A stretch of DNA of 64,000 bases from Desulfovibrio intestinalis (GTDB lineage: Bacteria; Desulfobacterota; Desulfovibrionia; Desulfovibrionales; Desulfovibrionaceae). Where the stretch lies: NCBI RefSeq assembly GCF_014202345.1, contig NZ_JACHGO010000002.1, positions 124,001 through 188,000 on the forward strand, in the 5' to 3' direction. The position numbers were made by a program, and so were the translations under genes. Each line of letters opens with the position of its first letter. Within the stretch, counting starts at the first letter, position 1. This document shows positions 8,021 through 16,685 of this stretch, piece by piece. The notes under the pieces are model-generated. The model saw nothing but the letters and a program-made list of their open reading frames with translations. It made no database searches and had not been told where the DNA came from.

Positions 8021-10105
8021 GTGGCCACCTTTGTGCTTGAAATTGGCAGCGAAGAACTGCCTTCCCGTTTTCTGGCTCCCGAAGAGGCGGAACTTTCTGC
8101 CCGCTTTACCACCGCCCTTGATGAAGCTGGGCTGGAGCACGGCGCTCTGCGTGTGATGAGCACGCCACGCCGCGCTGTGGTCATGATTGAAGATCTCAAC
8201 CCCGTGCAGGTCGAGCGCGAAGAAATCGTTTCCGGCCCGCCCGTGCGTGTGGCTTACGACGCTGAAGGCAAGCCCACCAAGGCCCTCGAAGGCTTTGTGC
8301 GCACCAACGGCTGCACCCTGGACGACGTTTTTCAGCAAGAGACGGAAAAGGGCGTTTATGTGGCTGTGCGCAAGCACACCGGCGGCGCGCATGCAAGCGA
8401 ACTGCTGGCCGCCATATGCCCGGCCATCATCACGGCTCTGCCTTTTGCCAAGCGCATGCGCTGGGGTGATTACTCCCTGGCTTATGCCCGTCCTTTGCGC
8501 TGGATACTGGCTCTGCTGGACAGCGATGTGATTTCCTTTGAGGTCGGCCCCAAGGTTTCGGGACGCGAAACCTGCGGCCACCGCATCCACGGTCCCGGCC
8601 CCTTTGCCGTGACGCATGCCGATGAGTTTTTGAAGACCCTGGCTGGCCCCTGCGCCATCACTCTTGATCCGGCAGAGCGCCGCAAGATCATCATTGAGGG
8701 CGGTAATGCCCAGGCTGTGGCGGCCAATGGCAAGGTTCTCTGGAAAGACAGCCTGCTTGACGAAGTGCAGGGGCTTGCCGAGCATCCTGTGCCGTTGCTG
8801 GCGGATTTTGATCCGGCCTACCTTGAAGTGCCGCGCGAAGTGCTGCTGACCAGTATGGAAAGCCATCAGAAAAGCTTTGGTATTGAAGATGCCAATGGCC
8901 AGCTGTTGCCGCACTTTCTGACAGTTCTCAATATCACCCCCGAGGATATGGGGATTGTCAAACGCGGGTGGGAGAGAGTGCTGCGCGCCCGCTTGGACGA
9001 TGCCCGTTTCTTCTGGAGAGCCGACCTGCGCGAACCTTTTGACCATTGGCTGCAAAAGCTGGATACGGTTATCTTTATCGGCGATCTTGGCAGCATGGGC
9101 GACAAAACACGTCGTCTTGAAGCGCTGTGTGGCTGGCTGGCTGAAACGTGCGCGCCTGAGCTGGCGTCTGACGCAGCGCGGGCCGGGCGTCTTTCCAAGG
9201 CGGATCTGGTCAGTGGGCTTGTTGGCGAATTTGATACGCTTCAGGGCATCATGGGCGGCATCTACGCGGGCCGCAAGGGTGAAAATCCCACTGTGGCCCA
9301 GGCAATGGCCGAGCAGTATCTTCCTGCCGGGCCGGATTCTCCCTTGCCGGGCAGTATGGCCGGAGCGCTGCTGTCCCTTGCCGACAAAGCCGACACCCTC
9401 GCGGGTTGCTTCGGTCTGGGAATGATCCCCACTGGCGCTGCCGACCCCAACGGCCTTCGCCGCTGCGCGCTTGGCATCATACGGATAGTGCTGGATTTCG
9501 GACTGCCGCTGGACATGCGCCAGGTTTTCGCCAAGGCGCAGGAACTGTATGGCGACAGGCAGTGGAAGCTGGCCCCCAATGAGGCTTTGGACAAACTTAT
9601 GGAATTTTTCGCAGCGCGCCTGCGTAACTATTTCATGAGTCAGGGACAGGACACATTGCTGGTTGACGCTGCCCTCGGCGCGGGCTCTGCCCAGGTGAAG
9701 GAATGCGGCGCGCGCTTGAGCGCTCTGGCGGCCTTTAGCCGCGAGGCTGGTTTTGCCGAGGCCGCTCAAACTTTCAAGCGTGTGGCCAATATCTTGCGCA
9801 AGCAGGGGCAGACTGAAGAAATTCCGGCCCAATGGAAGGCGGAACTTTTGCAGGAAGACGCGGAAAAAGCCCTGGCCGCCACGCTGGATCAATTGCTGCC
9901 GAAGCTTGACCAGATGTGGACCGATCAGGACCATGCGGCTGCCCTGGCCTGCCTGAGTGAAGTGCGCCCGGCTGTGGATGCGTTCTTTGACGGCGTAATG
10001 GTTATGTGTGAAGACACGGACCTGCGGCGTAACCGTTTGGCTATGTTGCAGGCTCTGGGTGGGCGCTTTGCCCGGCTGGCTGATTTTGCGGCCTTGCAAA
10101 TGTAG
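8021..10105 (+). CDS. glyS: Glycyl-tRNA synthetase beta subunit
   Basis: 694 residues from GTG 8021 (VATFVLEIGSEELPSRF), with GAGGT seven bases upstream; an in-frame ATG at 8006 overlapping glyQ is the alternative. Family hallmarks include EIGSEELP at the N-terminus, KRMRWGDYSLAYARPLRWIL near 145, and a C-terminal anticodon-binding part. The beta subunit recognises tRNA-Gly and works with GlyQ. The two genes form a tight operon. The stop is TAG at 10103-10105, and rpsT follows after 214 bases. Confidence 0.97.
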   Translation: MATFVLEIGSEELPSRFLAPEEAELSARFTTALDEAGLEHGALRVMSTPRRAVVMIEDLNPVQVEREEIVSGPPVRVAYDAEGKPTKALEGFVRTNGCTLDDVFQQETEKGVYVAVRKHTGGAHASELLAAICPAIITALPFAKRMRWGDYSLAYARPLRWILALLDSDVISFEVGPKVSGRETCGHRIHGPGPFAVTHADEFLKTLAGPCAITLDPAERRKIIIEGGNAQAVAANGKVLWKDSLLDEVQGLAEHPVPLLADFDPAYLEVPREVLLTSMESHQKSFGIEDANGQLLPHFLTVLNITPEDMGIVKRGWERVLRARLDDARFFWRADLREPFDHWLQKLDTVIFIGDLGSMGDKTRRLEALCGWLAETCAPELASDAARAGRLSKADLVSGLVGEFDTLQGIMGGIYAGRKGENPTVAQAMAEQYLPAGPDSPLPGSMAGALLSLADKADTLAGCFGLGMIPTGAADPNGLRRCALGIIRIVLDFGLPLDMRQVFAKAQELYGDRQWKLAPNEALDKLMEFFAARLRNYFMSQGQDTLLVDAALGAGSAQVKECGARLSALAAFSREAGFAEAAQTFKRVANILRKQGQTEEIPAQWKAELLQEDAEKALAATLDQLLPKLDQMWTDQDHAAALACLSEVRPAVDAFFDGVMVMCEDTDLRRNRLAMLQALGGRFARLADFAALQM

Positions 10106-10319
10106 CTTTGTCCGTATATGTTCCATGTCCGGTTGTTCCGCGCTGCCGAAACGCAGAGCGGAACCGCCGGAATGTTTGATAAGAAAAGATATACCGCCGG
10201 AAATCCGGCACGGCGCTTGACAGCCATACGGGGCTATGCTAACAACCCGTCTTCGCGATAGCGCAATATAATTCAGAGTCTCGGCTTGCCAATGCAAGCC
10301 CAACATAGTGGAGGATACC

Positions 10320-10586
10320 GTGGCCAACCATAAGTCAGCCATCAAGCGTCACAGGCAGAGCTTGCAGAAGGCCGGTCGCAACCGCGCCGCCCGTACCCGC
10401 GTGAAGAACGCCATCAAACAGGTGCGCTCCGCCATCACGGCCACCGATAAGGCTCAGGCTGGTGAAGCTCTGGTGGCCGCTACTTCCGTGCTTTCCAAGG
10501 CCGCCAGCAAGGGCGCCATGCATTGGAAGAAGGCCGCGCGCAAGATTTCGCGTCTGGCCCGTGCCGTTAACGGCATCGAAGCCTAG
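10320..10586 (+). CDS. rpsT: 30S ribosomal protein S20
   Basis: 88 residues starting at GTG 10320 ([20 protein letters not shown] after the initiator), preceded by GGAGGA at 10310-10315. An in-frame GTG at 10308 is rejected because it would overlap the ribosome site and the family starts MANHKSA. Basic helical protein that binds 16S rRNA in the small subunit. Monocistronic by context. A small hairpin at 10661-10677 with a CCTTC loop may end the transcript. Confidence 0.97.
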   Translation: MANHKSAIKRHRQSLQKAGRNRAARTRVKNAIKQVRSAITATDKAQAGEALVAATSVLSKAASKGAMHWKKAARKISRLARAVNGIEA

Positions 10587-10738
10587 TCGCCAAGCCTTTG
10601 AGGCAGATTTTTTCTGCCAACAGTTTATTGTTTCTTGACAACGCGCTGCGTTGCTTGTAATCACTCCCTTCGGGTGAATGCTGTTTTGAAAATTTCAACT
10701 AAGTTCGCAGATTTTCAAAAAATATTTTGAAAAAAAGC

Positions 10739-10765
10739 TTGACGGCGACTGCAGCTTAATATAGA
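10739..10765 (+). promoter_or_regulatory. Probable promoter of tRNA-Arg
   Basis: TTGACG at 10739-10744 and a -10-like TATAGA at 10760-10765, 15 bases below the usual centre of spacing. A very A/T-rich stretch with the palindrome TTTTCAAAA-AATA-TTTTGAAAA lies immediately upstream and could act as an UP element. Confidence 0.5.
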
Positions 10766-10779
10766 TTCCCCTTCGTTGC

Positions 10780-10856
10780 GCGCTCGTAGCTCAGCTGGAT
10801 AGAGCAACAGGCTACGAACCTGTAGGTCAGGAGTTCGAATCTCTTCGGGCGCACCA
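10780..10856 (+). tRNA. tRNA-Arg (anticodon ACG)
   Basis: 77 bases forming a full cloverleaf. Acceptor GCGCTCG pairs with CGGGCGC, and CCA is encoded. The D arm is GCTCAGCTGGATAGAGC. The anticodon arm is ACAGG-CTACGAA-CCTGT, giving ACG (A34 presumably edited to inosine, reading CGN). The T arm contains TTCGAAT. Confidence 0.95.
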
Positions 10857-10867
10857 CTAAAGAATCA

Positions 10868-10895
10868 AGCCCTTACGATGAAAATCGTAAGGGCT
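10868..10895 (+). terminator. Terminator after tRNA-Arg
   Basis: Perfect 12-bp stem AGCCCTTACGAT / ATCGTAAGGGCT with a GAAA tetraloop, followed by TTTTTC. Confidence 0.9.
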
Positions 10896-11486
10896 TTTTC
10901 TGTTATGGCAGATTCTGAATAGGCCTTTCAACATCCGCCGCATTTCCGCCTGTAAGGCTGGTCGGCTTCTTATCTCCATCTCTCCTTTTCTCCGTCGTTT
11001 TCTTATCAGCGTGCATCAGGTCGAAGCAGCCATTATTTATTGAGGTTGGCAAGTGGGAGAAGCAGATAAGAAATAGGCAGGATTGGGTCTAGTTTTGCGC
11101 AGTATGTAAATGATAAGGGGTTACATAAACGTAAGCGCTGTTTTCTTGTCGCACCAGGATTCAAACTAGAACACTGGTAAATGAAAAATTCAGGGTAAAA
11201 ATTCGGAACATGCTACGGCTTCTCTTTCTCTTGAATATTTGAAGACGCCGTTAAATATCCAGTTATTCCCTTGGGTATCCTGAATAATGTAAAATTAACG
11301 TAATATTCTCAGTGGTTTACCATATTAACTTGCAGGATAAGCCACAATACACGAGGCAGATGGCTGAAAAGCAGGGTGATTTTTTAAATGCCAAATCTGT
11401 AAAGCCAAAAGAGCTTCGGGGAACGGCGCAGGGCAGGAGCTATGCCCTTCTGAAAAGATTTTACCTACGGATACACAAAATTATTT
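10896..11486. other. AT-rich intergenic region downstream of tRNA-Arg
   Basis: About 590 bases with no recognised gene. Composition is distinctly more AT-rich than the core genes to the left. An open frame of 65 codons at 11312-11509 overlaps the next gene and resembles nothing known to me. No direct repeat of the tRNA 3' end was found further along, so this is not a demonstrated integration site. Confidence 0.6.
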
Positions 11487-12749
11487 ATGAAACATTCCTC
11501 AAAATCTGAAGCATCTGCTCCGGAGTCCTCCAGGGCAGGTAAAAACTGGATGATTGATGACCCATCAGAGCATTATATTTCCATTCGTCAGGTCTTTTTT
11601 CTGGCAATTGCCTGCTGCTTGCTTATAGCCAATATGTACGGCGTACAGCCGATCATCAGCGACATTGCCAGCAATCTTGCAATTCCTATTAAATCAAGTG
11701 GTATTATACTTACCCTGGCACAAATTGGATACGGCGTTGGCGTGCTGTTTATCGTTCCCCTGGGTGATTCGTTTGAAAATAAACGCCTTATCCTGCTGCT
11801 GCTTTGCTGTCTGGCAATTGCACTGTTCATGGTCCATCTGGCAGCGGGAATGCTGGTGTTCTATGCCGCCATTTTTTGTGTTGGATTGTGCTCTTCAGTG
11901 GTGCAGCTGATTATTCCGTTCAGCATCGGGCTGATACGCCCCAGTCAGCGCGGACGTCTCAGTAGTATTATTGTGGCAGGGGCTGCATTGGGCATGGTGC
12001 TGGGCAGGCCAATATTCAGTTTTTTGACGGGTCTTACGGGGTGGAGGGGAGTGTATTTGATGGCGGCAGGTTCTGTTTGTGCCATCATCATCCTGTTTTA
12101 TTATTCCATTCCGGCAAAAGCGTGTTTTGCGAAAAAATTATCCTATCCTGGTATTTTTGTTTCAATGGGAAAGCTCTTTGTCACAATGCCCAAGGTTCGC
12201 AGCCAGGTTTTCATGCTTTTGTGTAACTTCACCGGTTTTACACTTTTCTGGGCCAGTTTTCCCATTATGCTGGCCTCTGAACTGCAGTTTACACACAATG
12301 ATATTGCCATGCTTTCGCTAGCCAGCCTTGCAGCTCCCCTCGGTGTGGTGGTGGCCGGATCGATGGCAGATAAGGGCTGGCGGTTAGCCATTATTGGCTT
12401 TGGTGCATTTCTTTGCCTGCTGGCGTTTTTAATAACGCCTCTTCTCGGGCTTGCAACAGCAACTATGTTGCTGGCTATCATTTTTATGGACTCCGGCCTT
12501 AATATATCCAACGTGTTTATTCAGCAGGCTGTACTTCTGGAAAACGCCAATGCGCGCAGCCGCCTCAACGCGCTGATTATTTCAGTGGCATTTGCAGGGG
12601 GAGCCCTGGGTTCATATTGGGGACCATATATTTACACCAACTTTGGGTGGACGCCCACGGCGCTAACCGGAAGCACGCTGTCATTGATATCACTGGGCGC
12701 GTACCTGCATATGCGCTCTGTTTATAAAAATGAAAAGTCATCAATATAA
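11487..12749 (+). CDS. Major facilitator superfamily transporter (AraJ/YnfM-like)
   Basis: 420 residues with about twelve hydrophobic segments beginning near residue 30 (VFFLAIACCLLIANMYGVQP). The motif after the second span, PLGDSFENKRLILLL, corresponds to the MFS loop 2-3 signature (G-D-x-x-x-x-K/R-R). Proton-coupled exporters of sugars or drugs have this build; substrate unknown. The start is uncertain: ATG 11487 has no ribosome site, while ATG 11550 (MIDDPSEHYISIRQ) has a weak GGGCAGG upstream. The reductase gene at 12768 follows after 18 bases and is probably cotranscribed. Both genes are more AT-rich than their left neighbours. Confidence 0.85.
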   Translation: MKHSSKSEASAPESSRAGKNWMIDDPSEHYISIRQVFFLAIACCLLIANMYGVQPIISDIASNLAIPIKSSGIILTLAQIGYGVGVLFIVPLGDSFENKRLILLLLCCLAIALFMVHLAAGMLVFYAAIFCVGLCSSVVQLIIPFSIGLIRPSQRGRLSSIIVAGAALGMVLGRPIFSFLTGLTGWRGVYLMAAGSVCAIIILFYYSIPAKACFAKKLSYPGIFVSMGKLFVTMPKVRSQVFMLLCNFTGFTLFWASFPIMLASELQFTHNDIAMLSLASLAAPLGVVVAGSMADKGWRLAIIGFGAFLCLLAFLITPLLGLATATMLLAIIFMDSGLNISNVFIQQAVLLENANARSRLNALIISVAFAGGALGSYWGPYIYTNFGWTPTALTGSTLSLISLGAYLHMRSVYKNEKSSI

Positions 12750-12767
12750 ACTCAAGGAAATATACCT

Positions 12768-13502
12768 GTGAACAGACCATACGTTTTTTGCCACATGATG
12801 ACTTCTCTGGATGGAAAAATTATGGGCTCATATATGGAAACTCGGGAAGGTGAAGTTGCAGGAGACGTATTTTACAACATCGCCTTTGGAAAAGAGCCTT
12901 ACTACAAGCACCAGGGTTGGCTGTCAGGCAGGGTAACCACGGACGATAATTTCACACTGTATGAAAAACCTCTCCTGGACCAAAACGCTCCTTTGGTGGC
13001 AGCTGGCGATTATGTTGCTAGGCCTGACGCCGGCATGTTCTACGTTTCCGTTGATCCCTCTGGCAAGCTGGGCTGGAAGAAAAACGAATTGATCTATATT
13101 GACACCACAGCACACGTAATTGAGGTGCTGACAGGTAAGGCCAGCAATGCCTACAAAGCTTTTCTGCGTGACCTTGGCATCTCTTACATTATCGCAGGTG
13201 AGGGGGCTTTGGATTACGCCCTCGCCCTGAAGAAATTAAAAAATCTGTTTAATATTCAGACACTGATGCTCGGTGGAGGCGGGGTTTTAAACTGGTCTTT
13301 CATACAGGCCGGAATGTGTGATGAGCTTAGCGTCGTTGTTGCACCTGTTGCGGACGGTTCTTCGGCAACGCCTGCACTGTTTGAAGCAAGAGACGGGTTT
13401 TCGATCAGCAATCCTGTTGGTTTTACGCTCAAAAGCGCAAAAGTGAAAAGTGGGGGCAGCGTATGGCTGCGCTATACCGTGAATAATCAAAGAGATGAAT
13501 GA
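12768..13502 (+). CDS. RibD C-terminal / dihydrofolate reductase-fold protein
   Basis: 244 residues from GTG 12768, with AAGGAAA upstream. The N-terminus PYVFCHMMTSLDGKIMGSYM is the start of the RibD C-terminal domain, an NADPH-dependent DHFR-like fold. The second half carries LGISYIIAGEGALDYALALK and LMLGGGGVLNWSFI, matching the conserved nucleotide-binding region GGxxxN. Stand-alone members reduce pyrimidine or pterin-like compounds; the actual substrate is unknown. No other riboflavin gene is nearby, and the MFS exporter upstream suggests a small-molecule detoxification or export pair (inference). Confidence 0.8.
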   Translation: MNRPYVFCHMMTSLDGKIMGSYMETREGEVAGDVFYNIAFGKEPYYKHQGWLSGRVTTDDNFTLYEKPLLDQNAPLVAAGDYVARPDAGMFYVSVDPSGKLGWKKNELIYIDTTAHVIEVLTGKASNAYKAFLRDLGISYIIAGEGALDYALALKKLKNLFNIQTLMLGGGGVLNWSFIQAGMCDELSVVVAPVADGSSATPALFEARDGFSISNPVGFTLKSAKVKSGGSVWLRYTVNNQRDE

Positions 13503-13573
13503 ACCATCTGATATGCCTGAACGTAATTCACATAGATGATGTGAAATTGCCGTAGAGAGGGCTTGGGCAAACG

Positions 13574-13620
13574 CCGTAACGCGCGTGTACTAAACTTTAA
13601 GAATATGTATTCTCGAGGTT
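13574..13620. repeat. Short hairpin element shared with 6856-6901
   Basis: Reads CCGTAACGCGCGTGT, then TAAACTTTAAGAAT and ATTCTCGAGG, in the same order as the element upstream of glyQ. The two flanks of ATGT can pair, with G-U pairs. It lies between the reductase gene (+) and the end of the ABC operon (-). Confidence 0.45.
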
Positions 13621-13708
13621 AATCACCTCTAGCTACAAAATTATCCCTTATCAATATCCGTATTGAAGGCGTATGAACTGCCAATAGTGTTGAGCGTGTG
13701 GGTATCTG

Positions 13709-14509
13709 TCAGGCGGTCATATCGTCCTGCTGCTCCAGAAGCGTCAGAATGCGGGCAACCAAGCCTGCATAGGCTGGGTCGTCTCTTCGCCGGGGGCGGG
13801 GCAACTCCACAGCAAACCTGTCCACAATGCGCCCTGGATTGGTGCCCATAACAATGATTTCGTCCGCAAGGTAGACGGATTCATCCACACTGTGCGTGAC
13901 GAACACGATTGTCTTCCGGCTTTGTTCCCAAACTTCAAGCAGCCTTTTTTGCAGCGTAATGCGCGTAAACGCGTCAATGGCTCCAAAGGGTTCGTCCATA
14001 AGCAGCACGTCAGGCGCGTTGGTCAGGGCACGCGCAATGGCCACCCTTTGCCGCATGCCGCCGGAAAGCTCATGTGGCATGGCCAGCGCGAATTTCTCAA
14101 GCCCCACCATGCCAAGATAGCGGCGTGCCTCCTGCTCGCGCTGATCCTTGCCCATGCCGTTGAATTGCAGTCCAATCCCCGTATTATCAAGCACATTCAG
14201 CCAGGGAAAAAGCGAATATTCCTGAAAAACCATGCCGATTTGCCGGCACGGGCCTTGCCGCTGTTCGCCACGAAAGCGAATTTCTCCCTGTTCACAGGGG
14301 CTCAGGCCAGCCATCATGCGCAGCAGGGTTGATTTCCCGCAGCCAGAAGGCCCAACTATGCAGACAAAGCGCGCGTGCTCCACCGTCATATTAACGTGGT
14401 GCAGGGCTTCAATGGGGCCGCTTTTGGTCACAAAAGTTTTTGATACGTCAGCGACCACGAGTTCTGAATGCAGTAAGGCAGCGTCCATTACTTTGTCAGT
14501 CGTTTCCAT
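13709..14509 (-). CDS. ABC transporter ATP-binding protein, nitrate/sulfonate/taurine type
   Basis: 266 residues from ATG 14509 (METTDKVMDAALLHSE), with AGGAAG upstream; the longer open frame is rejected because it covers the permease gene. Walker A GPSGCGKST, Q-loop VFQEYSLFPWLNVL, signature LSGGMRQRVAIARA and Walker B VLLMDEPFGAID are all intact, in the SsuB/TauB/NrtD pattern. It powers the permease at 14488-15321, whose 3' end it overlaps by 22 bases. It is the last gene of the NifB operon. Substrate unknown. Confidence 0.93.
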   Translation of the reverse strand: METTDKVMDAALLHSELVVADVSKTFVTKSGPIEALHHVNMTVEHARFVCIVGPSGCGKSTLLRMMAGLSPCEQGEIRFRGEQRQGPCRQIGMVFQEYSLFPWLNVLDNTGIGLQFNGMGKDQREQEARRYLGMVGLEKFALAMPHELSGGMRQRVAIARALTNAPDVLLMDEPFGAIDAFTRITLQKRLLEVWEQSRKTIVFVTHSVDESVYLADEIIVMGTNPGRIVDRFAVELPRPRRRDDPAYAGLVARILTLLEQQDDMTA

Positions 14510-15321
14510 ACAAACTTCCTGTCTTCGTAGAGCCTGAATAATCTGTCCAGCAACGCCCCGACAAGCCCGATACTTATCATGCCCGCTATAACGACGTCCG
14601 TTCGGCCCACGGTGTAGGCGTGAGTAATAAGATACCCCACGCCTGAAAGGCTGCCCGGCAACATCTCGGCTGATACAAGACACATCCAGGACACGCCAAG
14701 GCCAATGCGCAGGCCATTGATGATGGATGGCGCGGCGTATGGGAGCAGCACCTTGCGGAAAATATCTATCTGACTGGCCCCCAGAACCCTTGCCGCATCC
14801 GTAAGTGTTTGCGGCACCATGCCCACGCCGTGTATGGCGCTGGTGAGTATGGGATAAAACCCGCCGATGAAAATGATAAAAATCATAGATACTTTGATAT
14901 TATGAAAATATGGATATGCGGCCCCGATAGGCACGGAAAAAACGTCGGCCAGGCTCAGCATGCCAAACCACGCCAGTACCAGGGGAACCCAGGCCAGAGG
15001 AGGGATGGAGCGAAACAGGCCAAGAAACGTATTAAGGGCGGTATTTACGTCGGGCTTGTAGCCCATGATGATTCCAAGCGGAACAGCCAGAAGCACCGCA
15101 ATGATGTATCCCGCAAAAACCCGCGCCAGACTTATAAGCGTGTTGGCAGGCAGGGTACCCATTGAAATGACGTCATCGCTGGGGCTGGACAGCAGGCTCC
15201 AGACCTGCGGAATACCCGGCAGAATAATGTCGTTTTTCACCACATGGGCCATCAGGTGCCATAAGAGTAAAAATAACAGCGGAAATACGAGTGGAAGAAA
15301 AAATGCTTTAATATTTTTCAT
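14488..15321 (-). CDS. ABC transporter permease, SsuC/TauC type
   Basis: 277 residues with six predicted membrane spans. The EAA loop is seen as LTDAARVLGASQIDIFRKVLLPYAAPSIINGLRIGLG, here given in pieces: DAARVLGAS, then KVLLPYAAPSI, then GLRIGLG. It contacts the ATPase encoded by the overlapping gene downstream. The binding protein gene at 15455-16549 precedes it with a 133-base gap. Together the three form a complete importer of the NMT1/TauA class. Confidence 0.92.
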   Translation of the reverse strand: MKNIKAFFLPLVFPLLFLLLWHLMAHVVKNDIILPGIPQVWSLLSSPSDDVISMGTLPANTLISLARVFAGYIIAVLLAVPLGIIMGYKPDVNTALNTFLGLFRSIPPLAWVPLVLAWFGMLSLADVFSVPIGAAYPYFHNIKVSMIFIIFIGGFYPILTSAIHGVGMVPQTLTDAARVLGASQIDIFRKVLLPYAAPSIINGLRIGLGVSWMCLVSAEMLPGSLSGVGYLITHAYTVGRTDVVIAGMISIGLVGALLDRLFRLYEDRKFVWKRLTK

Positions 15322-15454
15322 TGGTTATGACCGCAAGATGAAAGCGTGCATGCAGTATAGCTCTCGGGCCGGGCCGCGTGGCTTCAAGCAGCTTTCACCC
15401 TTTTTAGTCTGCCCCGGCGTGCAGCCGCAAACCGGGGCAGACAATGGATAAGGC

Positions 15455-16549
15455 TTATTTACCGTTCAGAAATTGTGGGTCCACAAGAAGGCTTTCTGCC
15501 TCTTTAAAGGTTTTATCCTTCAAAGCGCCCTTGAAGTATCCGGCCTTGTTCAGGTCGTTCAGGTAGCCGTCTGCACCTTCTTTCCAGCCGTCAGTAAAGC
15601 TTTGTAAAAAGCGGAGGTTGGAATTCTTGCCGATCTCTTCCGGCAGGCCTATCCATTTGGAGCCAAGAATTCCGGCGCGCTGCGGGTCTTCATTGCACCA
15701 GCGGCCAATTCCGGCCATAAGCTTCACAAAATCCCGCACCAGTTCAGGGTGCGTGGCAATGACCTCGTCGCGCGCGGCGATAACGCAGCAGGGGTAGTCT
15801 GTCCACTTGCCTTCAGGCGGAAGGTTGCGGAGCATGCTGATATCGCAGCCAGCGCCTTTGCCTGCGGCTGTCTGGGGAAAGGGCTCCGGCCCGACCACCG
15901 CGTCAACCTGTTTGCTGCTCAGGGCGGGAATGAGGTTGGCCATGCCCTTCAGGTCTACCAGAACCACTTGCGCCTTCTGGTCCAGCGGGTTGCTCGTGTA
16001 GGTGATGCCCTCTGATTTGAGCGCGCTCTCAAGAATTATGATGGGCGCACTGCTGGGCGAGTGGTAGCCGATGCTCACAGGTTTGGACGATTTTTTGATG
16101 TAGGCAACAAATTCCTGCCACGTTTTGGCGGGAACATCGTTGGATACAACCACGCCGCCACTGGCCAGAACCAGAGGGGACACAATCTTGATGGGGATGT
16201 TTTTGTCGATGCCGGCCATAATGGCGGTTATGGAAGCGAGGCCGATATCAAGCTGCTTCTGGGCGAACAAGGTCGCAGTTTCCGAGCCGCTTTTGATAAC
16301 AACAATATCAAGCACCGCCACGGGCTTGCCGTCTTTCATGAGCTGATACTTTTCTTTGGGCACTATGGGCTGCATCCACATGCCTTCAACAGGCAGCTTT
16401 TCGCCCATATCCATAGCGGCCATGAGGGGCGTATGGTTGGTGGTAAAAATGTAGCCGACTTTCAGTCGGGGCAGTTCCGCCGCCTGCGCGGCAACACCAA
16501 GGGCGAGCAAAAGCGCTGTTGCCAGCATTTTACCAAACAGGGTGCGCAT
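15455..16549 (-). CDS. NMT1/TauA-type ABC substrate-binding protein
   Basis: 364 residues with a Sec signal peptide (LATALLLALGVAAQA, cleavage before AELPRL). Mature part begins PRLKVGYIFTTNHTPLMAAM, the pattern of periplasmic proteins binding nitrate, sulfonates, taurine or thiamine precursors. LDIGLASITAIMAGID and DAVVGPEPF are further family-type segments. GGAGGTAC upstream of ATG 16549 supports the start. The ligand cannot be read from the sequence. The gene lies 136 bases downstream of the nifB gene, so the importer may serve the NifB-dependent process. Confidence 0.9.
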   Translation of the reverse strand: MRTLFGKMLATALLLALGVAAQAAELPRLKVGYIFTTNHTPLMAAMDMGEKLPVEGMWMQPIVPKEKYQLMKDGKPVAVLDIVVIKSGSETATLFAQKQLDIGLASITAIMAGIDKNIPIKIVSPLVLASGGVVVSNDVPAKTWQEFVAYIKKSSKPVSIGYHSPSSAPIIILESALKSEGITYTSNPLDQKAQVVLVDLKGMANLIPALSSKQVDAVVGPEPFPQTAAGKGAGCDISMLRNLPPEGKWTDYPCCVIAARDEVIATHPELVRDFVKLMAGIGRWCNEDPQRAGILGSKWIGLPEEIGKNSNLRFLQSFTDGWKEGADGYLNDLNKAGYFKGALKDKTFKEAESLLVDPQFLNGK

Positions 16550-16685
16550 AGTACCTCCATCAGTTTTTTGTGCTTAATGAGAAAATTCTTGTTACATCCT
16601 TGGCAAATATATTTGCACAGTGTTTCAGTCACATCGGTCTGCCGCTGTGATCTGTTGGCAAGCGGGGCAAGTATGGCCTTATTGC

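Noticed and set aside
7997-10345. A 782-codon open frame antisense to glyS
   Set aside because: Long antisense frames are expected in GC-rich genes with strong third-position bias. glyS on the plus strand is unmistakable and the antisense product resembles nothing.
11149-11190. GCACCAGGATTCAAACTAG looks like a reversed tRNA 3' half
   Set aside because: No acceptor or anticodon stem can be completed around it; only the T-arm-like string is suggestive.
10930-11300. Attachment-site repeat of the tRNA 3' end
   Set aside because: No copy of the GTTCGAATC...GCGCACCA segment was found downstream within the window.
11312-11509. 65-codon frame before the MFS gene
   Set aside because: Overlaps the start of the transporter gene, has no ribosome site and no recognisable motif.
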